In this document: in pieces, positions 50,089 to 59,500 of the stretch
Position numbering within the stretch: position 1 is the stretch's first letter
Layout of the letters: every line of letters starts with the position of its first letter
Source: Pseudoalteromonas rubra
GTDB lineage: Bacteria; Pseudomonadota; Gammaproteobacteria; Enterobacterales; Alteromonadaceae
Assembly: GCF_005887115.1 (NCBI RefSeq)
Contig: NZ_PNCJ01000008.1
Location: 1-64,000 of the forward strand
Direction: 5' to 3'
DNA length: 64,000 nucleotides
Made by a program: the position numbers and the translations under genes
Notes under the pieces: model-generated
What the model was told of the DNA's origin: nothing
Databases searched by the model: none
The model's input: only the letters and a program-made list of their open reading frames with translations

Positions 50089-50626
50089 GCCCCTCACACA
50101 GCTCACTGTGGTGCAACAACAAGCGCTTGCGTGTCAATTACAAGCCTGTGTCGCTCAGGGGGCATCCCTGGGGTTCTATCAGCCTCTGTCTGACGCTGAC
50201 TTGACCGATTACTGGTCTCAGGTCAATATTGAACTGGCAGAGAAAAAACGCCTCTTGCTTGGCGCTTACGTCAATCAGCTGTTGGTTGCCTCGGTACAGC
50301 TGGCCCCTTGTCAAAAACAAAATGGCAGACATCGGGGAGAAGTCGAAAAATTACTGGTCCATCCCGATTATCAGCGTCAGGGCATCGCCCAAACACTGAT
50401 GCAACGTCTCGAAGTTTATGCCAGTCAGCTGGGCATAAAGCTCTTAGTGTTAGATACACAAAGTGGTGATAAATCAGAACAGTTTTATCAGGCAGTTGGT
50501 TTTAGCAAAAGCGGAGAGATCCCGCACTTTGTCAGTGATCAACAAGGCGCCCTGTATGCCACCAGCTATTATTATAAGTTGCTTGGTCAGAGTACCTTAG
50601 CAAGCAACTCGTCTTCGCTAAGTTAA
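50072..50626 (+). CDS. GNAT-family N-acetyltransferase
   Basis: I take the ATG at 50072, preceded by AAGGA at 5 nt. It gives 184 residues starting RLTIEPLTQLTVVQQQALA. The acetyl-CoA-binding motif is VEKLLVHPDYQRQGIAQTLMQRLE (the R/Q-x-x-G-x-A loop), followed by the usual LLVLDTQSGDKSEQFYQAVGF. The substrate is unknown. The overlap with the HTH gene suggests the two are expressed together. Confidence 0.88.
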   Translation: MRLTIEPLTQLTVVQQQALACQLQACVAQGASLGFYQPLSDADLTDYWSQVNIELAEKKRLLLGAYVNQLLVASVQLAPCQKQNGRHRGEVEKLLVHPDYQRQGIAQTLMQRLEVYASQLGIKLLVLDTQSGDKSEQFYQAVGFSKSGEIPHFVSDQQGALYATSYYYKLLGQSTLASNSSSLS

Positions 50627-50712
50627 TAAATCAAGCTTCACGTATTACAACCGTTGAATTAGCTAAGCTCTTCAAGCTTTAAGGAGGGAAGTGGACACCT
50701 CCCCCTTATAAC

Positions 50713-51147
50713 TTATTTAGGCTCAGTGCCGCAGATACCACCTACCACTTCATTGGTATCTGTATTTTCAATCCAGAATGTCACAGCATAGTCTACAACC
50801 TTTCTTCTGATCAGGTAACTACTGCCTGCTTTGGCATCAACCCAAACACAGCCGTTTGCGAATGTGTTCTTATGGCGATATTGGACTTCTATCGTGTGGA
50901 CACCCTTGTTAACGTTTAAAACATCTGGAGCAGGGGAAATATTCCCTGGAAGCGCTAACATTTCTCCATTAAGAGACTTTATTACAACACGCTGATCGAG
51001 CCCTGTTAACAACGTGTGTTCCTTTTCTGTTTCTGTTTTTATGACCGCAAAACTGCTTTCTTTCGTGACATCAACTCCCTTTTGAACGTGCGTGCTCGCA
51101 CACCCAGATAAACCCAGAATAAGTACTGCTCCAAAGATTTTTTTCAT
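50713..51147 (-). CDS. putative lipoprotein of unknown function
   Basis: From the ATG at 51147 (GGAGG upstream) the product is 144 residues. It has a signal peptide MKKIFGAVLILGLSGC with lipobox LSGC. The mature part contains FAVIKTETEKEHTLLTGLDQRVVIKSLNGE, resembling small periplasmic lipoproteins that bind cell-wall or LPS components, but I cannot name the family. It has two further cysteines (FANGCVWVD, GGICGTEPK) that might form a disulfide. Confidence 0.7.
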   Translation of the reverse strand: MKKIFGAVLILGLSGCASTHVQKGVDVTKESSFAVIKTETEKEHTLLTGLDQRVVIKSLNGEMLALPGNISPAPDVLNVNKGVHTIEVQYRHKNTFANGCVWVDAKAGSSYLIRRKVVDYAVTFWIENTDTNEVVGGICGTEPK

Positions 51148-51407
51148 ACAACCTCCAAATATATATTTAATAACGTTCATTTCGTATCGGCGATAGAAAA
51201 CCATTAAACACTGGTGAAATTTATTCCATTGCTGTTTATGAGGGAGATGCGAGCCCAATAGTATTCAAAGCTACAGCAAATAGAACTAGCCAATTTAGAA
51301 TGGATATCCTCAATGTCTTTCCCTATTCCGGTGGCCAAATTAACTAAGCCACTGCGCCCACCTACAATACGAAATGTACATTGGTATCAGATAGGCAGCC
51401 GACTTCC

Positions 51408-52154
51408 CTATTTTCCACCAGCCAAGTCTATAAAAGTGCCGGTGGCATAGCTTGCCTGCTCACTGAGCAACCAGGCGATGGCGCTGGCCACTTCTTCGGG
51501 TTTACCGCCCCTTTGTAATGGTAGAAGTGAAGCGAGCCTGTCGACTCTGCCGGGCTCACCACCATCGGCATGAATATCGGTGTAGATGCAACCCGGGCGA
51601 ACGCAATTAACCCGGATCCCTTCTGCTGCCAGCTCTAGGGACAAACCTCGTGTAAAGCTATCAATGGCGCCTTTTGCTGCGGCGTAATCTACGTATTCAT
51701 TGGCACCACCCAAATAAGAAGCTGCCGATGAGACATTCACTATGGCGCACCTGTCCATCTGGTGATGGGCACGGATCTGTTTAAGCACTTCTCTGGCACA
51801 GATAAAATACGGTGTCACGTTAGTACACAACATCTGATTGATACGCTCTGCGGTCATATCCTCCACGCGCATTTGGGTGTCCAGCACTCCAGCATTATTG
51901 ACCAGGTGTGAAATCGGCCCAAGCTGTGTTCTGATGTCGTCGCACAACTTAACCACCTGTGCTTCTTCGCTAATGTCAGCCACAAAGCGCTCGGCAATGC
52001 CACCCTGGGCGCGGACCTGAGCAACCACCTGCTCAGCAGCCGCATGATTCGATTTGTAATTAACCGCCACCTGGTAGCCCTGCTCAGCCAGTAAGTTCGC
52101 GGTTGCCGCGCCAATTCCCCGGCTGGCGCCTGTAATTAACACCACCTTTTTCAT
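51408..52154 (-). CDS. SDR-family NAD(P)-dependent oxidoreductase
   Basis: The 248-residue classical short-chain dehydrogenase has the cofactor motif TGASRGIGAA, NNAGVL, the catalytic serine in NVSSAAS and the tyrosine/lysine in YVDYAAAKGA. The late segment reads RVNCVRPGCIYTDIHADGGEPGR and the end is TGTFIDLAGGK. Its closest types are glucose/ribitol dehydrogenase-like or 3-oxoacyl-ACP-reductase-like SDRs. The substrate cannot be told. The K after the SNH segment hints at NADP(H). Confidence 0.88.
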   Translation of the reverse strand: MKKVVLITGASRGIGAATANLLAEQGYQVAVNYKSNHAAAEQVVAQVRAQGGIAERFVADISEEAQVVKLCDDIRTQLGPISHLVNNAGVLDTQMRVEDMTAERINQMLCTNVTPYFICAREVLKQIRAHHQMDRCAIVNVSSAASYLGGANEYVDYAAAKGAIDSFTRGLSLELAAEGIRVNCVRPGCIYTDIHADGGEPGRVDRLASLLPLQRGGKPEEVASAIAWLLSEQASYATGTFIDLAGGK

Positions 52155-52185
52155 TGTTATTTTTTCCTTACACCGATTTGCTAAT

Positions 52186-52212
52186 AAAAAGGGGTGCCTC
52201 GCACCCCTTTTT
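52186..52212 (-). terminator. intrinsic terminator of the tricorn-like gene
   Basis: A 12-bp perfect stem (AAAAAGGGGTGC / GCACCCCTTTTT) with a 3-nt loop is flanked by A and T runs, so it can work in both directions. It lies 61 bp past the stop of the minus-strand protease gene. Confidence 0.85.
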
Positions 52213-52273
52213 ATTGATATGCATTGAATTTATCAGACTCAATGCTTTTTCATCAAATGCTGACTCGCATCGT

Positions 52274-55200
52274 TTAACGACCAAACTCCGTAGGCGCTGG
52301 CGGCACCGTGAGCTGCTTCTTCGGGTTCGCTTTCATCTCTTTAAGCAACTCCTCAACAGCACGCTCTACTGACGGATCTTTACCCGCGTGGATAAGCTCC
52401 GGACGATCAATCACCTCGATGTCAGGGCTGACACCCTCATCTTCAATAATCCAGTTGCCATCAGTGTCCAGAATACGGAAAGTTGCAGCGATCACCTGAC
52501 CGCCGTCAACCAAACGTGGGTTGCCCGAAATACCGATCAAACCACCCCAGGTACGCGTACCGATCAATTTACCAAGTCCTGCCTGACGGAAGTAATAAGG
52601 CAGTGCGTCACCACCAGAGCTGGAGTAACCATTGATCAGCATAGCTTTAGGGCCATCGTGAGCAAACTGAGGTGTTTTTGTCGGCTCAACACCACGACGC
52701 TTCCAGTAGTTCAGAGGCTTACGTGCCAGCCAAGTGATCATGTGCTCAGGAATGAAGCCACCACCATTGTAGCGGTCGTCGATGATCAGGGCATCCTTGG
52801 TTGTTTGTGGCATAAAGTGCTTAAACATTGCACGGTTACCTTCAAACAGCGTATTTGGCAGGTGGACGTAACCAATGCGACCGCCCGATAGCTTGTCAAC
52901 ATAGTCCATACGAGACTGGACCCACTCCAGATAGCGCAGGCCACCTTCACTGGCGCTTGGCTTCACTGTCACCTTCCAGGCACCGTCCAGACTCGGGGTA
53001 TTATTGAGACGCAACTCAACCTGAGTGCCCTGAGTATTTTCCAGCAGTTCGTAGAAGTTGCTAACGGTGTTTACCGCACGACCATTGACCGACACAATAT
53101 AGTCACCCTTACTGGCGTTAACACCTGGCTCGCCTAATGGGGAGCGGAACTCTTCATGCCAGTTTTCACCCTGGTAGATTTTTTCGATGCGCACAAAGCC
53201 TGAGCTGTGCGCACTGATCTGGGCACCCAACAGGCCATGTTTCTTACGTTTCGCTTTAGGCTCATCACCTGACTGAACATAGATGTGACCCGCGTTGATC
53301 TCACCGGCAATTTCGCTCAGGACATAGTCCAGATCATTGCGGTGTGCCACGGCATCAGCCATCGGCTGATAGCGCTTCAGGATAGCATCCCAGTCCTGAC
53401 CATGATGGTTCTCATCATAGAACCAGTCTCTGAGCGTTCGCCAGCCTTCAACATACATTTGTTGCCATTCAACTTTGGGGTCGATCTTCAGTAACATGTT
53501 ACTAAGATCAAGTTGTGTTGCTTTCAGGTCTTGCTTGGCTTTAGGCTTAATCACACTGTACTTACCGCCTGCGCGAACAATCAGGTGCTCACCGCCAGCC
53601 GCCAACTTATAGGCCTGCACACCATTAGCAACCGTTTGCACCTTGCCATCTTGTTTAGTAGGGATCAGCTTCAATGTGCCTTCGGAAAGCGCCAGTACGC
53701 CGTCTTTGACACCACTTAAGTCGCCATAATCACCCGCTTTGGCAGGCAATGCCACAACCCGAGACATAAAGCCATCTACCTGTAAGTGGTTTTCAGTTTT
53801 ACTGTCTTTGGCGTTATCATCTTTCTCTTCGCTGACAATTGCCGCTTCATCGCTGTTAAACTGTGTCAGAGATGCAACCTTGTCATTCACTGCTACGGCA
53901 TAAAGGCGTGTTGCATTGTTATACAAATAAGCAAACTCATACGAACTGAAGGTCAGATTGAAATCGCGCTCCGATGTAAAATACAGATACTGACCATCCG
54001 GTGAGAAAGTCGGATTCTGTTCATTGGTCATATCATCTGTCAGGCGACTCAACGCTTTGCTTTGGGTATTGTAGTGCCACAAAGAAGCAAAACGATTGAC
54101 ATTGTTCTTCACAAAGATCAGATCTTCGCTGTTTGGAGACCAGGTATACTGCGTGATGCCATCATCATCATACTTGCCAGTATCGATCTTATGCAGCTCT
54201 CCTGAGCTTGCATCCAGCCACCACATAGTGTGATTCTTATCGGCAAAAAGCAGCTTAGAACTGTCAGCTGACCAAATAGGATCAAAGCGCCAGATAGTAC
54301 CGTTACTGGTAAGTTGCTTAACTTCATTGTTATTGGCGCGATCTTTCAGGTAAATCTCATACTCACCCGTCGCGTCACTCATATACGCAATATAACGACC
54401 GTTCGGTGACCAGCTCGCAGCAATTTCACGGCCTTCTGCCGTCATGCTCAAGTTACGTGTCGGACCCTGTTCAACCGGGACCGAGAATACTTCACCACGC
54501 GCTGTGAATAGGGCACGTTTACCATCGTGAGAAATATCCATTGAGTCGATGAACTTGCTGACATTTTTTGTGTAAGGCATCGCATACTTACGTACCCCGG
54601 GCACATTGATGGTCAGCTTTTCAGTGGCTTTGGTTGCTTCATCAAAGCGATATAAATAGCCGCCGTTTTCATACACAATGGCATTCGGCCCGGCAGATGG
54701 CCACAGTACGTCGTACTCACTGTGGTTCGTCATCTTAACCGGTGCTTTCCCTTCACGGTATTTATACAGGTTTAGGGTATAGTCGCGGTCAGATACGAAG
54801 TAAATGCTGTCGTTGACCCAGGTTGGCTGCTGATCGGTTGCTCTGTGCTCGGTCAGCTGTTTTGAGGTGTTGTTTTCTAAATCATACACCCAGACATCCT
54901 GGGCACGACCACCCCGGCTGCGTTTCCAGGTTCTGAACTCGCGATCAATAGGCGTATAGACAAACTGCTTACCATTTGGTGACAGCATGCCACCACCACT
55001 TTCCGGAATGGCCAGCGGTTGCTCTAATCCACCATCAGCTGGGATCATGTATGGACGGCCCATACGTTTACCCCACGGCGTACGGTTGGCACGAAACACG
55101 ATATGCTTGCCATCCGGTGTCCAGTCAAACACTCGGTAATCAAACCCGCCACGTGGCGGCATTGGGCCCACATCATTGTAGTAAGTAAGTTGCTTCAGAT

Positions 55201-55498
55201 TAGAGCCATCGGCATCGATCACATAAATCTGTCGGCTACCATTGTACTCTGCCGCAAACGCGATGCGTTTTCCATCTGGTGAAAATTTAGGGAAAGTCTC
55301 AAAGCCAACATGGTCGGTCAGGCGGGTGCTATTGCCCGATTTGGTATCCGCAATATAGATATCACCGCCATATACAAAAGTGACTTTGTCCTGATGAATA
55401 TCAGGAAAACGCAGTAGACGCGTGTCCTGAGTTTGATATGCAGCCGCCAATGGCGCAGCTACAGCCGCAATGGCGGCAACTAGATGCTTGAGTTTCAT
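52274..55498 (-). CDS. tricorn protease homologue (S41 peptidase)
   Basis: The 1074-residue protein starts at the ATG at 55498 (GAGG upstream) and has a signal peptide ending near PLAAA, so it is exported. Two beta-propellers follow (about residues 35-340 and 345-600, with PDGKRIAFAAEYNGSRQIYVID-type blades), then a PDZ domain (about 755-850) and the S41 catalytic domain. The nucleophile serine is in GYSSSGGDALP and the upstream histidine region is DENHHGQDW... NAGHIYVQ. Tricorn complexes trim oligopeptides. In marine bacteria this family is often periplasmic and serves peptide use. It is a single gene with its own terminator. Confidence 0.92.
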   Translation of the reverse strand: MKLKHLVAAIAAVAAPLAAAYQTQDTRLLRFPDIHQDKVTFVYGGDIYIADTKSGNSTRLTDHVGFETFPKFSPDGKRIAFAAEYNGSRQIYVIDADGSNLKQLTYYNDVGPMPPRGGFDYRVFDWTPDGKHIVFRANRTPWGKRMGRPYMIPADGGLEQPLAIPESGGGMLSPNGKQFVYTPIDREFRTWKRSRGGRAQDVWVYDLENNTSKQLTEHRATDQQPTWVNDSIYFVSDRDYTLNLYKYREGKAPVKMTNHSEYDVLWPSAGPNAIVYENGGYLYRFDEATKATEKLTINVPGVRKYAMPYTKNVSKFIDSMDISHDGKRALFTARGEVFSVPVEQGPTRNLSMTAEGREIAASWSPNGRYIAYMSDATGEYEIYLKDRANNNEVKQLTSNGTIWRFDPIWSADSSKLLFADKNHTMWWLDASSGELHKIDTGKYDDDGITQYTWSPNSEDLIFVKNNVNRFASLWHYNTQSKALSRLTDDMTNEQNPTFSPDGQYLYFTSERDFNLTFSSYEFAYLYNNATRLYAVAVNDKVASLTQFNSDEAAIVSEEKDDNAKDSKTENHLQVDGFMSRVVALPAKAGDYGDLSGVKDGVLALSEGTLKLIPTKQDGKVQTVANGVQAYKLAAGGEHLIVRAGGKYSVIKPKAKQDLKATQLDLSNMLLKIDPKVEWQQMYVEGWRTLRDWFYDENHHGQDWDAILKRYQPMADAVAHRNDLDYVLSEIAGEINAGHIYVQSGDEPKAKRKKHGLLGAQISAHSSGFVRIEKIYQGENWHEEFRSPLGEPGVNASKGDYIVSVNGRAVNTVSNFYELLENTQGTQVELRLNNTPSLDGAWKVTVKPSASEGGLRYLEWVQSRMDYVDKLSGGRIGYVHLPNTLFEGNRAMFKHFMPQTTKDALIIDDRYNGGGFIPEHMITWLARKPLNYWKRRGVEPTKTPQFAHDGPKAMLINGYSSSGGDALPYYFRQAGLGKLIGTRTWGGLIGISGNPRLVDGGQVIAATFRILDTDGNWIIEDEGVSPDIEVIDRPELIHAGKDPSVERAVEELLKEMKANPKKQLTVPPAPTEFGR

Positions 55499-55640
55499 AA
55501 GCCTCACAAGTTAGTTTTGTTATTTTATCTCATTTATAATAACAAGTCTGTTCCTAATTACAGCTAACTTGCGGCCAAAAGCTTGTTACAAAATATGAAA
55601 CCCGGATTATCTATCCATAAGGTGGTAATTCAACACGTGA

Positions 55641-56129
55641 TCACTGAAAGTTCAGAACTTCCACGCCTCTGTCTTCTTTAATGTGCTCTATCACCATATA
55701 TGTGTGATTAGTGCCGACTCCTGGTATCTCAACAATCTGCCCCAGTACCTCGCGATACTGACGCATATCCTGCACCCTAATCTTCAACAGGTAATCAAAT
55801 CCGCCGGCAACCATATCGCAGGCTACGACATTGGGAATCTCCAGTACGTGCTGCCTGAAGGTTTCAAATACCGACTCAGTAGAGCTTTTCAGCGTAATTT
55901 CAACATGCGCAACCAAGTGCTGACCCAGCTTTGCGGCATTTAACTGGGCAGCGTAGCCCTCAATATATCCTTCAGCTTCCAGCTTTTTCACGCGATCCAG
56001 ACACGGGCTGGGACTCAGATTGACGGCTTTCGCCAGGTTTACATTGGAAATACGGGCATTTTTTTGCAGGATATCCAGAATTGCCATATCGATCCTGTCG
56101 AGCACCCGCGTTTTAATTGAAGTGGTCAT
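55641..56129 (-). CDS. Lrp/AsnC-family transcriptional regulator
   Basis: The 162-residue protein has an N-terminal HTH (about 12-60, LDRIDMAILDILQKNARISNVNLAKAVNLSPSPCLDRVKKLEAEGYI) and a C-terminal RAM ligand-binding domain (about 75-150). It is divergent from putA across 372 bp. Lrp-type activators such as PutR/BkdR-like proteins control proline dehydrogenase genes in other proteobacteria, so a proline-responsive role at putA is likely but inferred from position. Confidence 0.88.
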   Translation of the reverse strand: MTTSIKTRVLDRIDMAILDILQKNARISNVNLAKAVNLSPSPCLDRVKKLEAEGYIEGYAAQLNAAKLGQHLVAHVEITLKSSTESVFETFRQHVLEIPNVVACDMVAGGFDYLLKIRVQDMRQYREVLGQIVEIPGVGTNHTYMVIEHIKEDRGVEVLNFQ

Positions 56130-56190
56130 TCAGCATAAAATTCTGTGCAGCTTCGCAATTACCCGCAAATTTACCGTAATCAAAAAAAAT

Positions 56191-56213
56191 AAGACAGCAT
56201 ATTCTGCTGTCTT
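56191..56213 (-). terminator. terminator-like hairpin in the lrp leader
   Basis: The stem AAGACAGCA / TGCTGTCTT (9 bp, 5-nt loop) is followed on the minus strand by ATTTTTTTTG. It lies 62 bp upstream of the lrp-type start, inside the region from which that gene should be transcribed. It could attenuate the regulator or end a small minus-strand RNA. Confidence 0.6.
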
Positions 56214-56501
56214 TTCGATAGAATGTCCCCGAAATTTGACGTAACCGCCACATTAAGATCGTATCCGTGGCAAACCATTTATTAGAACGCGAGACTGGCT
56301 AAAAGTTGAACACGCCCTGAGGTGTGTTAAGGTTAGCACTATGACCGCATCATATTGTCGTAATTGAGACTTTTTGCAGGTACCGCCCAAACTTAATAGG
56401 TACGCAACGACTAGCAAGTACTTACCAACCTTGTTAGCACGCAAAGCATTAAGTTGTTCAATTTACAATCATTTTTGACTCTTATTTTATGAGGCTGAGT
56501 T
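56214..56501. other. divergent lrp-putA control region
   Basis: No protein gene is supported here. A 63-codon minus-strand frame (56253-56444) starts at TTG without a ribosome site. The region is expected to hold the putA promoter and regulator sites. I cannot point to a convincing -35/-10 pair. GAGG at 56491-56494 serves putA translation. Confidence 0.4.
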
Positions 56502-59500
56502 ATGCTTTATAACGGCGATTTGACAACCACCTGTCCTATCAGACAGAAGATCCGCGATTTTTACCGCATCGATGAAAACGAAGTTATCGACCATATTCTG
56601 CCGCTGGCCGAAGTGGGCGTAACGGCACGCAGCCGCGCCTGGGAAAGAGCCCGTCAGATGGTTTTGAATATTCGTCGCGATCAGGATGGCCAAAATGGTG
56701 TAGACGCACTGCTTAACGAATTCTCTCTGTCATCAGAAGAAGGCGTCGTGCTGATGTGTCTGGCAGAAGCCCTACTTCGCGTGCCAGATAAAGAAACTCA
56801 GGATCAGCTTATTCGTGACAAACTGGCCAAAGGTGACTGGAGTTCGCATTTAGGTAGCAGTGATTCTCTGTTCGTCAACGCCTCGAGTTGGGGTCTGCTG
56901 GTTACCGGTAAGATGGTGAACTACAGCGATAAAAACCAGGAAGAGCAGTTTGGCGTTCTAAAACGCACCATTGGCCGCCTGGGTGAGCCTGTGATCCGTA
57001 AGTCTGTAAACTTTGCTATGAAGATCATGGGTAAGCAGTTTGTTATGGGTGAGACCATTCAGGACGCCATTACCCGCGCCGCAGAAAAAGAACAGAAAGG
57101 CTATGTATACTCTTACGATATGCTAGGCGAAGGCGCACGCACAATGGCCGATGCTGAGCGCTACTACCAGAGCTACATGAATGCGATCCATGCCATTGGT
57201 AAAGCTGCAGCAGGCCGTGGCCCAATCAAGAGCCCCGGCATTTCTGTTAAGCTTTCTGCTATCCACCCACGTTATGAATTTTCTCACAGCGACCGCGTAA
57301 TGGACGAGCTGGTGCCAAAGCTGAAAGAACTGGCTGTGGCAGCCAAACAATATGACATCGGCTTTACCGTAGATGCTGAAGAAGCCGATCGACTGGACAT
57401 TTCTTTAGACGTGATTGAAGCCGTCTTCTCAGCTCCGGAGCTGGATGGCTGGAATGGTTTCGGTCTGGCGGTACAAGCCTATCAAAAACGTGCCATTTTC
57501 GTTGTAGAATGGGTTGCAGATCTGGCACGACGTGTTGGTCGCAAGCTGATGGTCCGTCTAGTAAAAGGTGCTTACTGGGATACGGAAATTAAAACCACGC
57601 AGCAAGATGGTTTAGACCACTTCCCGGTATTTACCCGTAAAGCAACCACTGATGTGTCTTACAAAGCCTGTGCTATCAAGCTATTGGAAGCACGTGATGT
57701 ATTGTTCCCACAGTTTGCAACACACAACGCCTACACAGCCGCAACCATTCTTGAAGTTGCGAAAGGCGACAACACTGGATTCGAATTCCAGCGTCTGCAT
57801 GGCATGGGTGAATCATTATTTGATCAAATCGTTGAAAGCGAAGGCATTCAGTGTCGTGTTTATGCACCGGTTGGTCACCATGAAGACCTGCTTGCCTACC
57901 TGGTACGTCGTCTACTGGAAAACGGCGCTAACTCATCGTTTGTAAACGCCATTGTCGACACCACTAAGCCGGTAGAATCATTACTACCAGATCCGGTTGA
58001 AACCCTGCAAGGCCTGCGCAACAAATACAACAAGCAGATCAGCCTGCCTATCGAGCTATACGGTGATGAACGCCCGAACTCAAAAGGTATGGATCTGACT
58101 GATATCAATGTACTGACGCCATTTAAAGAGAATCTGGACAACTGGTTCAACGAGCACCGCATTGAAGAAAGCGACGTGCCTGAGGGCCGTATGGCCGTGC
58201 GTAACCCGGCCAATCACACAGAAATTGTCGGCCATGTTCCTATGCACGATGACGCCTACATGCAAAGCATTCTGAGCAATGCCGAGAATGCCTTTGCCGA
58301 GTGGTCACAAACGCCTGTAAAAGAGCGTGCGGATCTGCTGCGTCGCGTTGCCGATATTCTTGAGCGTCATCACGATGAGCTGGTTGCTATCTGTATTAAA
58401 GAAGCTGGTAAAATCACTCAGGACGGCATCGATGAGGTCCGTGAAGCTGTCGACTTCTGTCGCTACTATGCGGCGCGTGCCGAAGAGCTGTCGAAAGATG
58501 AGCGCTTTGAAGCCCGTGGCGTGATTTTATGTATCAGCCCGTGGAACTTCCCGCTGGCGATTTTCCTTGGTCAGGTTGCCGCTGCCATTGTGACTGGTAA
58601 TACAGTTATTGCGAAACCTGCTGAGCAAACCAGTATGATTGCACTGCGTTGTATCGATTTGATGCGTACCGTCGGTTTGCCAGAGCATGTTGTTCAGCCG
58701 GTGATTGCCCGTGGTAGCGAAGTGGGTAAACACATTGTACCGGATGAGCGTATTCAGGCCGTGATGTTCACAGGCTCTACTGAAACCGGCACCCTGATTT
58801 CACAGATCCTGGCTGAACGTAACGATATTCAGGTCCCTCTGATCGCAGAAACGGGTGGTCAGAACTGTATGGTGGTTGACTCAACAGCACTGCCTGAGCA
58901 GGTTGTGGATGATGTGATTTCATCTGGTTTCCAAAGTGCAGGTCAGCGCTGTTCTGCATTACGTGTCTTATTCCTGCAAGAAGATGTGGCTGACGGCATT
59001 ATCAAAATGCTTCAGGGTGCACTGCAAGAGCTGCATGTTGGTGACCCGGCAATGTTATCTACGGACGTGGGTCCGGTGATCGACGAAAAAGCATTGAATG
59101 CCTTAACCAAGCACGTTGACTTTATGAAGAGCAACGGCAAGCTATTGTTCGAAGCCAAAATCCCGGACAACAGCGAAAACGGCGCGTATTTCTTTGCACC
59201 GCGTTTGTATGAAATCTCTGACCTGTCAGTACTTAAACGTGAAGTCTTTGGTCCGGTCGTCCATATTATCCGCTTCAAAGGCGAAGATCTCGACAAGGTG
59301 ATAGACCAGATCAATGGCACAGGGTACGGCCTGACTATGGGTGTTCACTCACGTATCGAAGCGCGTTGCGAGTACCTGGCTAAAATGTCTCGTGCGGGTA
59401 ATGTCTACGTTAACCGTAATATGATCGGTGCCATCGTTGGTGTTCAGCCGTTTGGCGGTCGCGGCCTGTCTGGTACTGGTCCTAAAGCAGGTGGTCCAAA

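Noticed and set aside
50681..50707. Possible terminator between the GNAT gene and the convergent lipoprotein gene
   Set aside because: Only a 5-bp GGAGG/CCTCC stem with a long loop is present and no T run follows on either strand.
56253..56444. 63-codon minus-strand frame in the lrp-putA intergenic region
   Set aside because: The start is a TTG with no ribosome site, and the product has no recognisable pattern.
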